From NCBI GenBank assembly GCA_025618425.1, contig CM046844.1, positions 10,563,558 to 10,627,557 on the forward strand: a DNA stretch of 64,000 bases, in the 5' to 3' direction. The number at the start of each line of letters is the position of its first letter. The first letter of the stretch is position 1. A model generated the notes under the pieces. The model saw nothing but the letters and a program-made list of their open reading frames with translations, ran no database searches and was not told where the DNA came from. Positions 45,601 through 51,236 of the stretch are shown here, piece by piece. This stretch comes from Heliocidaris tuberculata (Eukaryota; Echinodermata; Echinoidea; Camarodonta; Echinometridae). The translations under genes and the position numbers were made by a program.

Positions 45601-45701
45601 AGGCAAGCGAGGATCCAAAGGAGAGCGCTGGCAAGGGCGTTGCTCTCAAGTCTGTCACAAGTTTCTTCACGTGGTTAGCAGAAGCCGAGGTTGATGCATG
45701 A
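9603..45701 (+). CDS. EIF4G: eukaryotic translation initiation factor 4 gamma (eIF4G1/3 orthologue), 26 exons, 5' end missing
   Basis: Scaffold of the eIF4F complex: it bridges cap-bound eIF4E, helicase eIF4A, PABP and eIF3 to bring the 40S subunit to mRNA in the cytoplasm. The 26 exons join in phase to 1,715 codons plus a stop; human eIF4G1 is about 1,600 residues. Counting from the first full codon seen: Q/P-rich N-terminus; PABP-binding motif [20 protein letters not shown] near 236-255; long P/Q/A-rich linker 279-585; eIF4E site YGRDFLLQF (YxxxxL-phi) near 780; MIF4G about 902-1130; an NRFSML box and RS/RG-rich segment; MA3 about 1,345-1,450; C-terminal W2 ending [12 protein letters not shown]. 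The exon set was read by eye from homology and GT-AG sites. The start-codon exon was not found. Only one eIF4G paralogue is visible, so assignment to eIF4G1 versus eIF4G3 is not possible. Confidence 0.96.
9820..10249 (+). repeat. AGGTCA-rich interspersed repeat, copy 1
   Basis: It starts with a 14-bp-stem hairpin (TGCCTCCGCCACC/GGTGGTGCCGGAGGCA), then tandem units of about 130 bp, each with GATAACTCAAGAACC, GTATCACCATAGGAAGA and AGGTCAAAGGTCA-like cores, and ends CGCAGTCGCATTCATCTTG. A perfect DR1 lies at 10,152-10,164. Not classified. Confidence 0.8.
10250..11582. other. eIF4G intron, nothing recognised
   Basis: No exon or clear repeat termini. Open frames here lack homology and splice support. 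Confidence 0.5.
11583..11990 (-). mobile_element. TTAA MITE family A, copy 2, inverted
   Basis: Reverse orientation relative to the other copies; TTAA at 11,579-11,582 and 11,991-11,994, with ends CCCTTTC/GAAAGGG. Confidence 0.85.
12547..13026. mobile_element. TTAA MITE family D (GATTGATTAACTTTG ends), copy 1
   Basis: TTAA at 12,543-12,546 and 13,027-13,030; GTGATTGATTAACTTTG pairs with CAAAGTTAATCAATGCC. The internal part (CGCTGCGCTGCAGTCAC and ACCAAGCACCAGCGCTTGG) is shared, inverted, with 32,839-33,353. Confidence 0.85.
13542..13790 (+). CDS. EIF4G: eIF4G exon 2, P/Q-rich N-terminal region
   Basis: Acceptor ctgtgacag and donor gtaagac give an exon of 83 whole codons. It encodes a disordered P/S/Q-rich segment with [12 protein letters not shown] and ends RQTLPRGYQ. 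Both boundaries are phase 0. Confidence 0.88.
14034..14166 (+). mobile_element. small CAGGGGAGC foldback MITE, copy 2
   Basis: CAGGGGAGCGTTTCATGAAA pairs with TTTCATGAAACGCCACCC; the core CATCTGATTGGCTGAGAGC is conserved. Arms carry TTGTCGGATATTTTATCTGA. Confidence 0.8.
14442..14660 (+). CDS. EIF4G: eIF4G exon 3, glutamine-rich
   Basis: Acceptor gcattccag and donor gtaagt give 73 codons in phase 0. It starts [13 protein letters not shown], contains a run of six alanines (CTG/GCN-rich DNA) and ends [14 protein letters not shown]. The low-complexity sequence is typical of the N-terminal third of eIF4G. Confidence 0.9.
14823..15383. mobile_element. TTAA MITE family C (AGGAGAATGA ends)
   Basis: AGGAGAATGACACTCCC at the left pairs with CATTCTTCT at the right; TTAA at 14,819-14,822 and 15,384-15,387. 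The body is a long imperfect foldback (arms about 250 bp). Confidence 0.78.
15388..15799 (+). mobile_element. TTAA MITE family A, copy 3
   Basis: TTAA at 15,384-15,387 and 15,800-15,803. The left TTAA is also the right TTAA of the preceding MITE, so the two elements abut with a single shared target. Confidence 0.85.
16057..16144 (+). CDS. EIF4G: eIF4G exon 4, small P/Q/Y-rich exon
   Basis: Acceptor ctttagcag and donor gtaagt. It reads [13 protein letters not shown] followed by a [13 protein letters not shown] segment and ends in phase 1. The ATG right at the acceptor is probably chance. Its 3' half and the next intron are tandemly duplicated just downstream. Confidence 0.88.
16100..17067 (+). 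repeat. tandem duplication of an eIF4G exon end and its intron (two units of about 480 bp)
   Basis: Unit 1 (about 16,100-16,581) and unit 2 (about 16,582-17,067) agree at nearly every base. Unit 2 begins inside the copied exon 4 sequence (CACCACCATACTACAGCTCA) with a 4-base deletion, and its donor GGTAAG has become AGCAAG at 16,620-16,625. Confidence 0.93.
17217..17428 (+). CDS. EIF4G: eIF4G exon 5, PABP-binding motif
   Basis: Acceptor tttcacag and donor gtaaga; phase 1 in, phase 0 out. It encodes [20 protein letters not shown], matching the eIF4G segment that binds the RRMs of poly(A)-binding protein (family pattern K-x-I-x-I-x-DP then D-I/V-T-E-E/T-I-M). This contact closes the mRNA loop between cap and tail. 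Confidence 0.93.
17856..18777 (+). CDS. EIF4G: eIF4G exon 6, long P/Q/A-rich linker
   Basis: Largest exon, 922 bp, phase 0 in and phase 1 out (donor gtaaga after GCCCTTCAAGAAA). It opens [17 protein letters not shown] and then becomes a low-complexity linker rich in P, Q, A and V with many QQP repeats. No folded domain is visible. Open reading frames on the other strand across it are by-products of this biased composition. Confidence 0.92.
19108..19214 (+). CDS. EIF4G: eIF4G exon 7, basic K-rich exon
   Basis: Acceptor gttttgcag, donor gtgaga. With the base carried from exon 6 it reads [19 protein letters not shown] and then [10 protein letters not shown], matching the conserved basic RKxLxELNKK...DxxDAF block upstream of the eIF4E site in animal eIF4G. 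Phase 0 out. Confidence 0.94.
19527..19962 (+). CDS. EIF4G: eIF4G exon 8, charged linker before the eIF4E site
   Basis: Acceptor ctaatag, donor gtaatt, phase 0 in and phase 1 out. It is a K/E/P-rich, probably disordered linker and ends [10 protein letters not shown], which aligns with the LKYxYxEGQW segment of vertebrate eIF4G just before the eIF4E-binding motif. Confidence 0.94.
19963..21011. other. eIF4G intron between exons 8 and 9
   Basis: AT-rich with a G12 tract near 20,306; no mobile element with recognisable ends. Confidence 0.5.
21012..21139 (+). CDS. EIF4G: eIF4G exon 9, eIF4E-binding motif
   Basis: Acceptor cacctacag, donor gtgagt. It encodes [20 protein letters not shown], then QFQ and [22 protein letters not shown] is a canonical YxxxxL-phi eIF4E-binding helix; the family sequence in vertebrates is YDREFLL. 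An open frame runs upstream of the acceptor but is intronic. Confidence 0.97.
21315..21490. mobile_element. pogo/Tigger-like MITE, 176 bp
   Basis: TAGTGGAAGCTCGCTGTAAA at the left pairs with TTATAGTGAGTTTCCACTG at the right, flanked by TA. CAGTGGAAAC termini are typical of pogo/Tigger MITEs. Internal CCTGATATAACAAGG is repeated. Confidence 0.8.
21676..21957. mobile_element. family B MITE, right half only
   Basis: It contains GAGAGGAGCTCGCAAGATAC and ends GGTGGACTTCCCCT followed by TTAA. The left half is missing. Confidence 0.75.
22334..22429 (+). CDS. EIF4G: eIF4G exon 10
   Basis: A 32-codon phase-0 exon between tcatcgag and gtaaat. It reads [14 protein letters not shown], then [15 protein letters not shown], equivalent to the NxGPDFTPSF segment after the eIF4E site. 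The acceptor has a weak pyrimidine tract, but both neighbours join in frame. Confidence 0.88.
22475..22881 (+). mobile_element. TTAA MITE family A, copy 4
   Basis: TTAA at 22,471-22,474 and 22,882-22,885; the termini CCCTTTCAGGACAGGAATTA and TCCTGAAAGGG are well preserved. Confidence 0.87.
23272..23451 (+). CDS. EIF4G: eIF4G exon 11, linker to MIF4G
   Basis: Acceptor tgacacag, donor gtgagt, 60 codons. [12 protein letters not shown] and then [15 protein letters not shown] match the RRSQ...PRKII...EKAWKPSxKR stretch directly ahead of the MIF4G domain in vertebrate eIF4G. Confidence 0.95.
23789..23931 (+). mobile_element. small CAGGGGAGC foldback MITE, copy 3 with mismatched arms
   Basis: The left arm is like copy 2 (GAAAGGAAGTTGTCAGATAT) but the right arm is like copy 1 (CAGTAAAAATCACTGACA, GCTTGATGAAACGCTCCCCT), so it looks like a recombinant of the two subtypes. 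Confidence 0.78.
23964..24101 (+). CDS. EIF4G: eIF4G exon 12, start of MIF4G domain
   Basis: Acceptor aaatccag, donor gtaggt, 46 codons. [18 protein letters not shown] and then [18 protein letters not shown] are the first HEAT-type helices of MIF4G, the surface that binds eIF4A and RNA. Confidence 0.98.
24288..24363 (+). pseudogene. EIF4G: decayed copy of eIF4G exon 13 in the preceding intron
   Basis: ATTGGTGAACCCAAATTGAG and CACAGACTATGCCCACAT match ATTAGTGAACCTAACTTCAG and CACAGCCTATGCCCACAT of exon 13. It reads [13 protein letters not shown] versus [13 protein letters not shown]. The acceptor AG is lost (CTGCAATT), and no donor is present, so it cannot act as an alternative exon. Confidence 0.8.
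24438..24641 (+). CDS. EIF4G: eIF4G exon 13, MIF4G domain
   Basis: Acceptor tttgtatag, donor gtgagt, 68 codons. [18 protein letters not shown] is the hallmark second MIF4G repeat; the exon goes on through [18 protein letters not shown] decayed copy of its 5' part lies 75-150 bases upstream in the preceding intron. Confidence 0.98.
24815..25690 (+). repeat. AGGTCA-rich interspersed repeat, copy 2 (longest)
   Basis: Same hairpin head (CCACCGAAGGTGGTGCCAGA) and four or more tandem units. Perfect DR1 motifs at 24,982-24,994 and 25,294-25,306. It ends CGCGCAGTCGCATTCATCTT. It lies in the intron before exon 14. Confidence 0.82.
26041..26165 (+). repeat. 3' end fragment of the AGGTCA-type repeat
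   Basis: It duplicates 25,555-25,685 (AACATGTAATTAGAGGCTTT; GGCGGAGGCATATAGGAGAC; CATTCATTCTG). Confidence 0.7.
26180..26801. mobile_element. hAT-like foldback element with CATACATGCCAAC ends
   Basis: CATACATGCCAACCGTTCCG at the left pairs with GTTGGCAAGTATG at the right, with ACGGAACC/GGTTCCGT-type subterminal repeats. It lies between two AGGTCA-type repeats. Target duplication not clear. Confidence 0.55.
26822..27540 (+). repeat. AGGTCA-rich interspersed repeat, copy 3 (diverged subfamily)
   Basis: TGCCTTCGCCCACCGAAGGC head, then tandem units with AACTTCAAACTTGGCTCATG and TATGGGAGGGACAAT. Perfect DR1 at 27,106-27,118. It ends TGGTCGAGAATTCATCTAG. Confidence 0.78.
27695..27931 (+). CDS. 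EIF4G: eIF4G exon 14, MIF4G core
   Basis: Acceptor tggttacag, donor gtgagt, 79 codons. It has [19 protein letters not shown], then [19 protein letters not shown] and [12 protein letters not shown], the most conserved stretch of MIF4G. The preceding 3-kb intron is filled by AGGTCA-type repeats. Confidence 0.99.
27932..29211. other. introns around exon 15
   Basis: Apart from exon 15 this is AT-rich, with a short GGGTTAGGG-like run at 29,030-29,060 and an AGGTCAAAGGTTAAGGTCA motif at 28,957. Confidence 0.5.
28643..28747 (+). CDS. EIF4G: eIF4G exon 15, end of MIF4G
   Basis: Acceptor tatctttag, donor gtgagt, 35 codons: [12 protein letters not shown] and then [14 protein letters not shown], the last MIF4G helices. 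Confidence 0.98.
29212..29366 (+). mobile_element. diverged relative of the CAGGGGAGC foldback MITE
   Basis: Same plan with other ends: CTGGGCCCATTTTCATTAAA, core TGCATTTGATTGGCCATGAG, and ACAAGTTTTAGGAAACAGGG. Arms pair through AACTTGTTATTA/ATAACAAGTT. Confidence 0.65.
29482..29727 (+). CDS. EIF4G: eIF4G exon 16, MIF4G-MA3 linker
   Basis: Acceptor ttattacag, donor gtgagt, 82 codons. [20 protein letters not shown] is the conserved N-x-W-VPRR...TIxxIH motif that follows MIF4G. It ends [11 protein letters not shown]. Confidence 0.97.
30444..30975. mobile_element. foldback element with about 235-bp arms and a CGATCGCGATCGCG loop
   Basis: Left arm 30,444-30,680 pairs with right arm 30,738-30,975 at high identity (TACGTAAAAGT... 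with ...ACTTTTACGTA). The loop holds GCGATCGCGATCGCGAGC and short GTCACG/CATGTGAC repeats. No clear target duplication was found. Confidence 0.82.
31657..32241. mobile_element. TTAA MITE (AGGGAAATCCAACCTTA ends), 585 bp
   Basis: TTAA at 31,653-31,656 and 32,242-32,245; the right end is AAGGTTGGAATTGCCCT. The foldback arms carry motifs related to families B and C (CTCCCCCATTTGCCC), suggesting a common origin. Confidence 0.85.
32839..33353. mobile_element. TTAA MITE family D, copy 2
   Basis: TTAA at 32,835-32,838 and 33,354-33,357; AGGAATTGATTAACTTTG pairs with CAAAGTTAATCAATCCCT. Its left TTAA is also the right TTAA of the composite element ending at 32,834. Confidence 0.86.
33571..33761 (+). 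CDS. EIF4G: eIF4G exon 17, G/S-rich linker with NRFSML box
   Basis: Acceptor tgttatag, donor gtaatg, phase 0 in and phase 2 out. [20 protein letters not shown], then [11 protein letters not shown], matching the LGPxGxxxW...NRFSAL linker of eIF4G. A second GT five bases earlier (gtaagg) would be phase 0 and break the next join, so the later donor is preferred. Confidence 0.93.
34032..34207 (+). CDS. EIF4G: eIF4G exon 18, RS/RG-rich segment
   Basis: Acceptor ttattacag, donor gtgggt (an alternative gtacac lies 4 bases on). With the carried AG it reads [17 protein letters not shown] and then [17 protein letters not shown]; it is basic, serine- and arginine-rich and likely phosphorylated in the cell. 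Phase 1 out. Confidence 0.92.
34615..35332. mobile_element. TTAA MITE family E (CCCTAAAAAGACTGGGG ends), 718 bp
   Basis: TTAA at 34,611-34,614 and 35,333-35,336; the right end is CCCCAGTCTATTTAGGG. Inside is a tandem of AAACAAAGAAATACATAAGA-type units also seen, inverted, near 32.4 kb. Confidence 0.83.
35439..36234 (+). mobile_element. deleted hAT-like transposon, copy B
   Basis: CAGGCATGAAAATTTTCCGC at the left pairs with AATTTTCATGCCCG at the right. It shares with copy A the TTTCCGCGTATCCGCGGATT-type head, an ATCATGGC start (ATG at 35,731) and the CTCCCTACCGTGGGAGGGGG block. It sits in the intron between exons 18 and 19. Confidence 0.62.
36305..36423 (+). CDS. EIF4G: eIF4G exon 19, entry to MA3
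   Basis: Acceptor ttgttacag, donor gtaagt. It reads [15 protein letters not shown], then [14 protein letters not shown]; the last part is the first helix of the MA3 domain, the second eIF4A contact. Phase 0 out. Confidence 0.95.
36974..37143 (+). CDS. EIF4G: eIF4G exon 20, MA3 domain
   Basis: Acceptor cttttacag, donor gtgagt, phase 2 out. [19 protein letters not shown] and then [16 protein letters not shown] are MA3 helices. Confidence 0.97.
37291..37685. mobile_element. family B MITE, left part, truncated
   Basis: TTAA then AGGGGAAGTCCACCCTGA. The match runs to ATTACAACTT, where it is replaced by a TTTGAT-repeat tail at about 37,686. Confidence 0.75.
37686..37950 (-). mobile_element. possible reverse-oriented retroposon 3' tail
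   Basis: Begins with (GATTT)n then TTATTTATTTATC; on the complement this is an A-rich TCAAA-repeat tail such as ends some LINEs. No coding match was recognised, so the call is weak. Confidence 0.35.
37950..38425. other. intron before exon 21; purine-rich stretch
   Basis: About 37,910-38,165 is an AG-rich strand (GAGAGAGAGAGAAAAAGG and GAAAGAAAGAGG). It gives serine/leucine-rich open frames on the complement that are not genes. Confidence 0.6.
38426..38630 (+). CDS. EIF4G: eIF4G exon 21, MA3 C-terminal half
   Basis: Acceptor ctttccag, donor gtaagt. It reads [19 protein letters not shown], then [10 protein letters not shown] and [16 protein letters not shown], the second MA3 repeat with the D-I-P-K-I-Y-x-Y-L motif. 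Phase 0 out. The frame stays open past the donor but leaves homology. Confidence 0.97.
39070..39168 (+). CDS. EIF4G: eIF4G exon 22, MA3-W2 linker
   Basis: Acceptor ttgatacag, donor gtaagt, 33 codons. [20 protein letters not shown] and then VQEFVQKK correspond to the W-R-E-x-G-L-x-W-x-x-F-L region of eIF4G1. Confidence 0.94.
39255..39914. mobile_element. foldback element with TGTGACC ends, 660 bp
   Basis: TGTGACCTGTCGCCTCAAAA at the left pairs with TTTTGAGGCGGCGGGTCACA at the right, with CCTACAATAAGTCGC and its complement adjacent. It lies in the intron just before exon 23. No clear target duplication. Confidence 0.78.
39979..40131 (+). CDS. EIF4G: eIF4G exon 23
   Basis: Acceptor ttcctccag, donor gtgagt, 51 codons ending NNKIFDWIE. 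It leads into the W2 domain. About 42 bases of its 3' end plus the donor are repeated 175 bp downstream. Confidence 0.93.
40283..40325 (+). repeat. duplicate of the eIF4G exon 23 end with its splice donor
   Basis: AGCAAGATATTTGACTGATA then GAGGTGAGTTGATCATC repeats 40,105-40,145 (AACAAGATATTTGACTGGAT, GAGGTGAGTTGATCATC). One G is deleted in the copied codon run, so use of the copy's donor would shift the frame. Confidence 0.82.
40708..40806 (+). mobile_element. short LINE/SINE-type 3' tail nested in the left arm
   Basis: It contains TGTAAAGCGCTTAGAGACAT, GGCGCTATATAAAAGCGGAA and an (ATT)n tail, the usual 3' terminus of CR1/L2-like LINEs and dependent SINEs. The opposite arm of the host transposon lacks it, showing it is an insertion. 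Confidence 0.7.
41793..42278. mobile_element. TTAA-flanked foldback MITE, 486 bp (AGGGGGTACC family)
   Basis: The ends AGGGGGTACCCAATGCTGAA and its complement pair over nearly 200 bp per arm, and TTAA lies at 41,789-41,792 and 42,279-42,282. The 90-bp loop is rich in CGCG. The TTAA duplication is the piggyBac signature. It sits in the loop of the larger TA-flanked element. Confidence 0.87.
42634..43699. mobile_element. hAT-like non-autonomous transposon, 1,066 bp, 8-bp duplication TGTGCAAG
   Basis: Ends are TAGGCCTGAGTC and GACTCAGGCCTA. TGTGCAAG stands at 42,626-42,633 and again at 43,700-43,707, while the opposite arm of the host element has the site once. Long subterminal inverted repeats pair (about 42,860-43,060 with 43,250-43,440). 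No transposase is seen. Confidence 0.85.
44376..44457 (+). CDS. EIF4G: eIF4G exon 24, W2 domain
   Basis: Acceptor actttcag, donor gtaaga; phase 0 in and phase 1 out. [19 protein letters not shown] and then IICQNAAEG resemble the FIRALMTAVC helix of the eIF4G W2 (HEAT-3) domain, which docks MNK kinase in vertebrates. Confidence 0.95.
44725..44871 (+). CDS. EIF4G: eIF4G exon 25, W2 domain
   Basis: Acceptor ctttccag, donor gtaaca, phase 1 in and out. [18 protein letters not shown], then [19 protein letters not shown], a highly conserved W2 stretch. Confidence 0.97.
45529..45701 (+). CDS. EIF4G: eIF4G exon 26, C-terminus and stop
   Basis: Acceptor tgtttcag. [20 protein letters not shown], then [12 protein letters not shown] and [20 protein letters not shown] followed by DA and TGA. 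It carries the acidic/aromatic W2 signature and ends within a few residues of the vertebrate C-terminus. Confidence 0.99.
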
Positions 45702-46312
45702 CCTGTGTGTGTGGATGTGTGCAAAGCAGCTCTTCATCACGGAAAACAAAAATAATGTGCTTCAAGTGATAGATAATGAACTATCAAACTGTCGACGTTT
45801 TCTCCCAATTCAGAAAAAAAATGATGGAAAGATGAAAAGACGAAAAGTCCAAAGGTGATTTTTGTCTTTGCTATATTACTATTATATATATGATATATAG
45901 GTATTAGATTTATTATGATGAGAATGCAAAGAATTTATTGTTTTCACGATTGGAAACCCACTATGGACTTTTCTATTTGTCAACTGCACATGCCACGGGA
46001 AGTGGTAGGATGATATTCATAAGCCTGTGTGAATGTCGACTGTCTCTGCTGTCATAGACGGTTCAAATGTGCAACTCTTTGATGATGACGAATCGTTAGC
46101 TGACGTCAAGGAAATTAAACGCCCTCCCTCAGATGAGGTCACGTAGAAATTAAGTTTTGTAGGATATTTTGCCTCATTTATCCCTTTTGGTATACATTGT
46201 GATCATGCATATGAAAAGCTGCAACATATCCGCTTTTCATTAAGTAATCATTTTCGTTGAACCTATTTCATTTTCTTTTATTTCTGCTTGAAATCGTAAA
46301 GAAGTAAATAAA
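45702..46312 (+). other. EIF4G: eIF4G 3' UTR up to a candidate poly(A) signal
   Basis: AT-rich sequence follows the stop. The first canonical AATAAA seen downstream is at 46,307-46,312. The true cleavage site is not shown by the sequence, and further AT-rich stretches to about 48 kb could extend the UTR. Confidence 0.5.
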
Positions 46313-48373
46313 ATTATCTGGAATGAATTCAACTCACCCCTGCCTTTCAAATTTTTGCCTTTTTTCTGTTTTTTTTTTTTCTTTTTCTTTTGTATCATTT
46401 CAAAACAAATGTGCTTCCATTTTAGATTTGTGATCTCTGATACCAAGAGAAAGTCTTACATTGAAGGCTGGGTTAGTGTAGTATTTCTTTTTTTATTTGT
46501 CTCATTCCTCATACTTCACCATACTTTCACATGTTCATTATGATGTGTGTGTTGGGATTTGCCAAACAAAGGATATTTCGTTTTCACTTCATCTTTCTCT
46601 GTATTAGTAGTTAAGAACTGGTCTCCCGTGTAGGGATCTGAAAAAAGGCACATGTTATATATTTACTCACTTTTTCTACTTCACTATTTTTCACAATATG
46701 AAGTCCTTGGTGTTTTATTGTGATTCATGTTCGTTATGTCCTTGAGACTTATTCATCTTCAAAAGAAAGAATAAGGAAGAGATAAGATGTATTTAAGAAT
46801 TCTGTATTGCAATTCAGTTCACTAATTTATGATCAACTATTTTGTATGTAAATATTATTGTATGAAGATGTTTATGTCACTCCAGAATATGAAGCTTATC
46901 TTAAATTGCTATGCATAAGCCATGTATTGTGGATACTATGTGTTATCCAACTTTGAAGGACAGATAATGTCAAGGATTGTAGCTTGATAATCTTGACTTA
47001 AATTCATCTGTAGAGAGTGTCTGTGATTTCCTTTGGGCGGAATGATTACGAGATTGGGGAGTATAAGGTCTTGGTGGACTAATATTCAAGTAAGGCATGA
47101 CTGCTTTATTCATCAGATAGTTAAAAACCTCTTTTTGGAACCATTTTCTTTTTATCACATCATTGTCATATAGAAATGAATGATTTGGCACTAAAATTTA
47201 GCAGTCAACAAAAGTTGTCAGAGCACACACACACATCTTTTAGAAATGGGTAACTTCTGATATGTCAACAAAAGTTTAAGCAGGGAAATGTGACCTGTTG
47301 AATGAAATGTTAAGACTGATGACCTGGCATTTGGCGGAGAAGACGGGAATTGAAGCGCTTGAAAGGTTCTCATTGAGGAAGTAGAGTTGGTTGCGATCTC
47401 CTTTTCAGTGTCTTTAACAGAATGCATTATACTGGGATGAATGTGGTAAAACTTTGCCCGTGTGAAGTTTGCGCTTTTTCTTACTGGGCGATCCTCATAT
47501 CCACTTTTATCCTTGTTTGTGGAGTGCAAGAAAAGAGGTTGGAATCGATATGTAAGACAATTTTTAGATATTCTGACAACCATATCTTCTATATCTTACA
47601 CATGCAAATGATAGTTAATTAAATATTGGTCTATTCTAAGTTGAGCTCATGTTCTGAAAATGTATTTGAATAACATGGATATAAACTTGAGTATCCATGA
47701 TTCTGATCCACATGACATGTGATGACTATTATCTAATTTTGTTTTGTTTCATTTGATAAAAAGCAGTAAAGATTTTAAAACAAGTAAGTTTATGAGAGAG
47801 CAAGAGAGCTCCTTACAAGGAAAAAAAAATAAGAGAAAATGGTAAAAGTTGAAAAATTTTATACAAAATTAAAGTGTGAAGTTTATTTGAAGATGTATTA
47901 TTCTATATCAAACTATGTATTGAAATGATTACAATGAAAAACAAAAGGAAATTATGAGAGGTTAAAATGAATTTGGCAGAATGTTGAAGGAAGATTGAAA
48001 AAGACAGCAAAATGCTGACTAAAAAACAATTACAAATTCAAATTGACATTTTAAAATATATGATAGTAAGAATGACTATAGAGTTACATACATCCATGTA
48101 CATAGGAATATGTTAAGCGCCATGAGTTCGCGTGAAAGATAAAACATATGAAGATTTCAAAGAAAAAGTGAACACAATTTTTCAAGATGCTAAGTGTAAT
48201 GATGTTCATGCCATGAGATTACATGAGTGACTTGAATTTTCATCTGAATATTCCTTGATAATTTGAAGAGAGATAAAATAACAATTGGGAGAAACGAAAA
48301 TGAAATGTCTATGAGTAATTATTTCATGTTGTGTATGCATGTCCTGTACATGTGACTAATGAATGTATATGTA
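46313..48373. other. downstream of eIF4G, no gene recognised
   Basis: AT-rich; could include distal 3' UTR. A poly-T/TTC run is at 46,360-46,392. No element ends seen. Confidence 0.5.
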
Positions 48374-48773
48374 AAGCCCACCGCACACTATATGATCGGT
48401 CTACGATCCGATTTTGAAAGAAAATCTTAGACATAAACAGTTAAACACATAAAATATGCTTTATTGAGATTCTGAATAGTTTGATAGATAGTAAAATCAA
48501 AATCACGGCCTATTACGAGCCTTCTAGTCGGAGGAAAGGCCATATCGGCTCCGAATCATAGTGATCCTGCGATTGTCTACGATTTGTAACTGTTTTGGCC
48601 CTTATTCCGGATATAAGGCTGACATCGCACCAAAATTCTATGTTGAGTATTCATATTATTGTTCAGAACCTAAATCAGGTAGCTTTCACTTATTAAACTG
48701 CCTATATTTAATGATATTGCGATTTATTTCCAAAAGCGGACCGTAGACTGATCGTATAGTGTGCGGTGGGCTT
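48374..48773. mobile_element. TA-flanked MITE (AAGCCCACCGCACACTAT ends), 400 bp
   Basis: AAGCCCACCGCACACTAT at the left pairs with ATAGTGTGCGGTGGGCTT at the right, flanked by TA. The ends are nearly perfect, so insertion is fairly recent. Superfamily uncertain. Confidence 0.82.
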
Positions 48774-48989
48774 TAGGCCATGGAAGTCAAACTTATTTCA
48801 TATTTTTGATATTCAATGATGGTCTTTAGGTGTGGTAATTCTCAGCTAATCCAAAGAGATTTTCAGTGAATGTTACGGACTACAAATCTATGACATCACT
48901 CTGTCAGCCACAGTTGCCTTTTGAAAAATAGTGTTCAATCGCTGAGTAGTGACCTAAGACGGATAAGAAAAGCTGAAAATCCTATCAGA

Positions 48990-49380
48990 AGAATCCATAG
49001 TCCCATATTCCTTCTCTCTGGAATTCTCTACCTGCCTATGTACAGCTAGCCACTTCCGTTAATCAGTTTAAGTCCCTGCTGAAATCTTACCTTTTTAGTA
49101 CTATAGTAGATAGTCCTCTGGAATGGCCCAGTTGTGGGTCGGTCGATGGAGGTGCACACCGACTTGGATTTTCAGTATTCATTTACCGTATTTATACACT
49201 GTATCTATTGTTTGAATTACATAAGGTTTCTAATAATTTTTGTGTTTTTGTATTATTTTGGATTTAATCTTAATTTTCCGGTAAACGGTGCGCTTAGAAA
49301 CATCCGTATTAAGCGCCTAATAAATGTATTATTATTATTATTTATTATTATTATTATTATTTATGTATGTTATTGTACTT
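48990..49380 (+). mobile_element. 3' end of a CR1/L2-like LINE with (TTA)n tail
   Basis: From 49,015 it reads LWNSLPAYVQLATSVNQFKS and LLKSYLF, the typical C-terminus of these LINE ORF2 proteins. It is followed by a short 3' UTR with GGTGCGCTTAGAAACATCCG, AAGCGCCTAATAAATG and a TTATTA tail to about 49,370. The rest of the element is absent (5' truncation). Confidence 0.82.
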
Positions 49381-50348
49381 CCAGTGATTGTGGCTTTGTA
49401 AATCAAGTCACAAGTACATTGTACATTTTTCTGACCCAATCAACGCGTGTACTGAATGACGTATAAACAAAACCAGTTTCTCTCAAAGGGCAGTTCCATC
49501 ACCAGTACTGAAAAATAGCTATTTGAAAAGCAAATTTTTGAAATGGATGCTTCTTATCTGGTCCATGATGAGATGAAATTCCTATCTCATATCACAGCCT
49601 GTCAAATCATTTAAGGTGGAGGTAGTATTGTCAATGTACTGTACATCAAATGACGACTGCTTGCTGAAAATTTCTTATTGTTAAGATATTGTTAATCAAA
49701 TGAAACAAATGCTATGGATTTTCACTGCAACATATAGAGTTACATTATACTGCCAGAATAACTGAACACGAGTTTCGTCTGGAAAACTAAACTTGTCACA
49801 ATGTCCTACGGGCATGACTAGACATGTTGGTGGATGGTGTTGGACCAAAATTAATTTTAAAAAATAATCAAATGTACTGAAACAGAAACTCCTCTGGAAA
49901 CATGTAGGCATAGAATTAAGAAGCTACCCCTCCCCAGAGAGGATCCCTCTTTCCCCCCCCCCCCCCCCAATCTTGATCATTTAGGATACATTTGAGTTCG
50001 GGCAAAAGGCGTAAGGCCCCTCGTGAAAATGGGCCTGTATACCAATTCATGAGGAAAGATGCAAAAGAATAGATGAACCGCATGCCAATGGTGTATCTAG
50101 GTATTCTGGTGCATGGGCAAACTATCAAATCTGTGCCCCCCCCCCCATGCCCAAACTCAGATAAATGATCGTGTTTTTAACTTAGCAATGATGGCACTGC
50201 ACGTGAAAATGTATTTTGATGCACATAACCTGGGGCCTGTAACATAAAGAGATACAATCAATCTTACAATCAATTGCAACTCTTCAGTACATGGTTTGCC
50301 ATAGACTTACGATTGATATCAATTGTAAGATTGATTTATCTCTTTATT

Positions 50349-50398
50349 GTCCCCGCCGAACGAAGTTCGCGAGGGGACTATGAAACGGGCTCCGTTCG

Positions 50399-50445
<47 letters not shown>

Positions 50446-51236
50446 GTCCGTCCGTCCGTCCGTCTGTCCGTGTGTGCTCAAATGTTAGAAAATGCTACTT
50501 CTCCGTCATTTCTTGGCCGATTTTGATTCCGATTGTTTTATCTGATAGGGCTGGGTGGGGGCTTCCAAACTTCTACACAGAATTTTGAAATTCATTAATT
50601 ATGCAAATTTATGCAAGTTTCTTCAAAATCGACGAAAAATGCTACTTCTCTATTTCACATCGGATTTTGATTCCGATTGTTTTATCTGATAGGGCTGGGT
50701 GGGGGCTTCCAAACTTCTACACAGAAGTTTGAAATTCATTAATTATGCAAATTTATGCAAATTTATTCAAAATTGACGAAAAATGCTCCCTCTCCTCCAT
50801 TTCACATCGGATTTTGATTCCGATTGTTTTATCTGATAGGGCTGGGTGGGGGCTTCCAAACTTCTACACAAAATTTTGAAATTCATTAATTATGCAAATT
50901 TATGCAAATTTATTCAAAATTGACGAAAAATGCTACTTCTCTATTTCACATCGGATTTTGATTCCGATTGTTTTATCTGATAGGGCTGGGTGGGGGCTTC
51001 CAAACTTCTACACAGAATTTTGAAATTCATTATTCATGCAAATTTATGCAAATTTATTCAAAATGGCTGAAGGTTCATAATGTTTTCATGTTTTATATTT
51101 CAGTTGTATACATGCATTGTTGGTATTCTCTTCTTTTGCATGCAGTAACATTATTATTTTATTCACTAAAGTTTTTCATTGAAGTTTTAAGGTTCAGGCT
51201 AGTTAATTTCCACAGATCTGCACTTCTGGCGGGGAC
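50349..51236. mobile_element. GTCCCCGCC-ended element carrying a minisatellite, nested, 888 bp
   Basis: GTCCCCGCC at the left and GGCGGGGAC at the right; TTTATT lies next to both ends. Inside: a GT microsatellite, (CCGT)n, then four tandem units of about 145 bp. Not assigned to a superfamily. Confidence 0.72.
50486..51066. repeat. four-copy minisatellite, unit about 145 bp
   Basis: Units begin near 50,488, 50,636, 50,777 and 50,924 with AAAATGCTACTTCT, and each carries ATCTGATAGGGCTGGGTGGG and CATTAATTATGCAAATTTAT. High identity between units points to recent amplification. Confidence 0.9.

Noticed and set aside
50486..51066. Regularly spaced repeats as a CRISPR array
   Set aside because: Units of 145 bp are contiguous with no unique spacers, and the genome is eukaryotic; it is a minisatellite.
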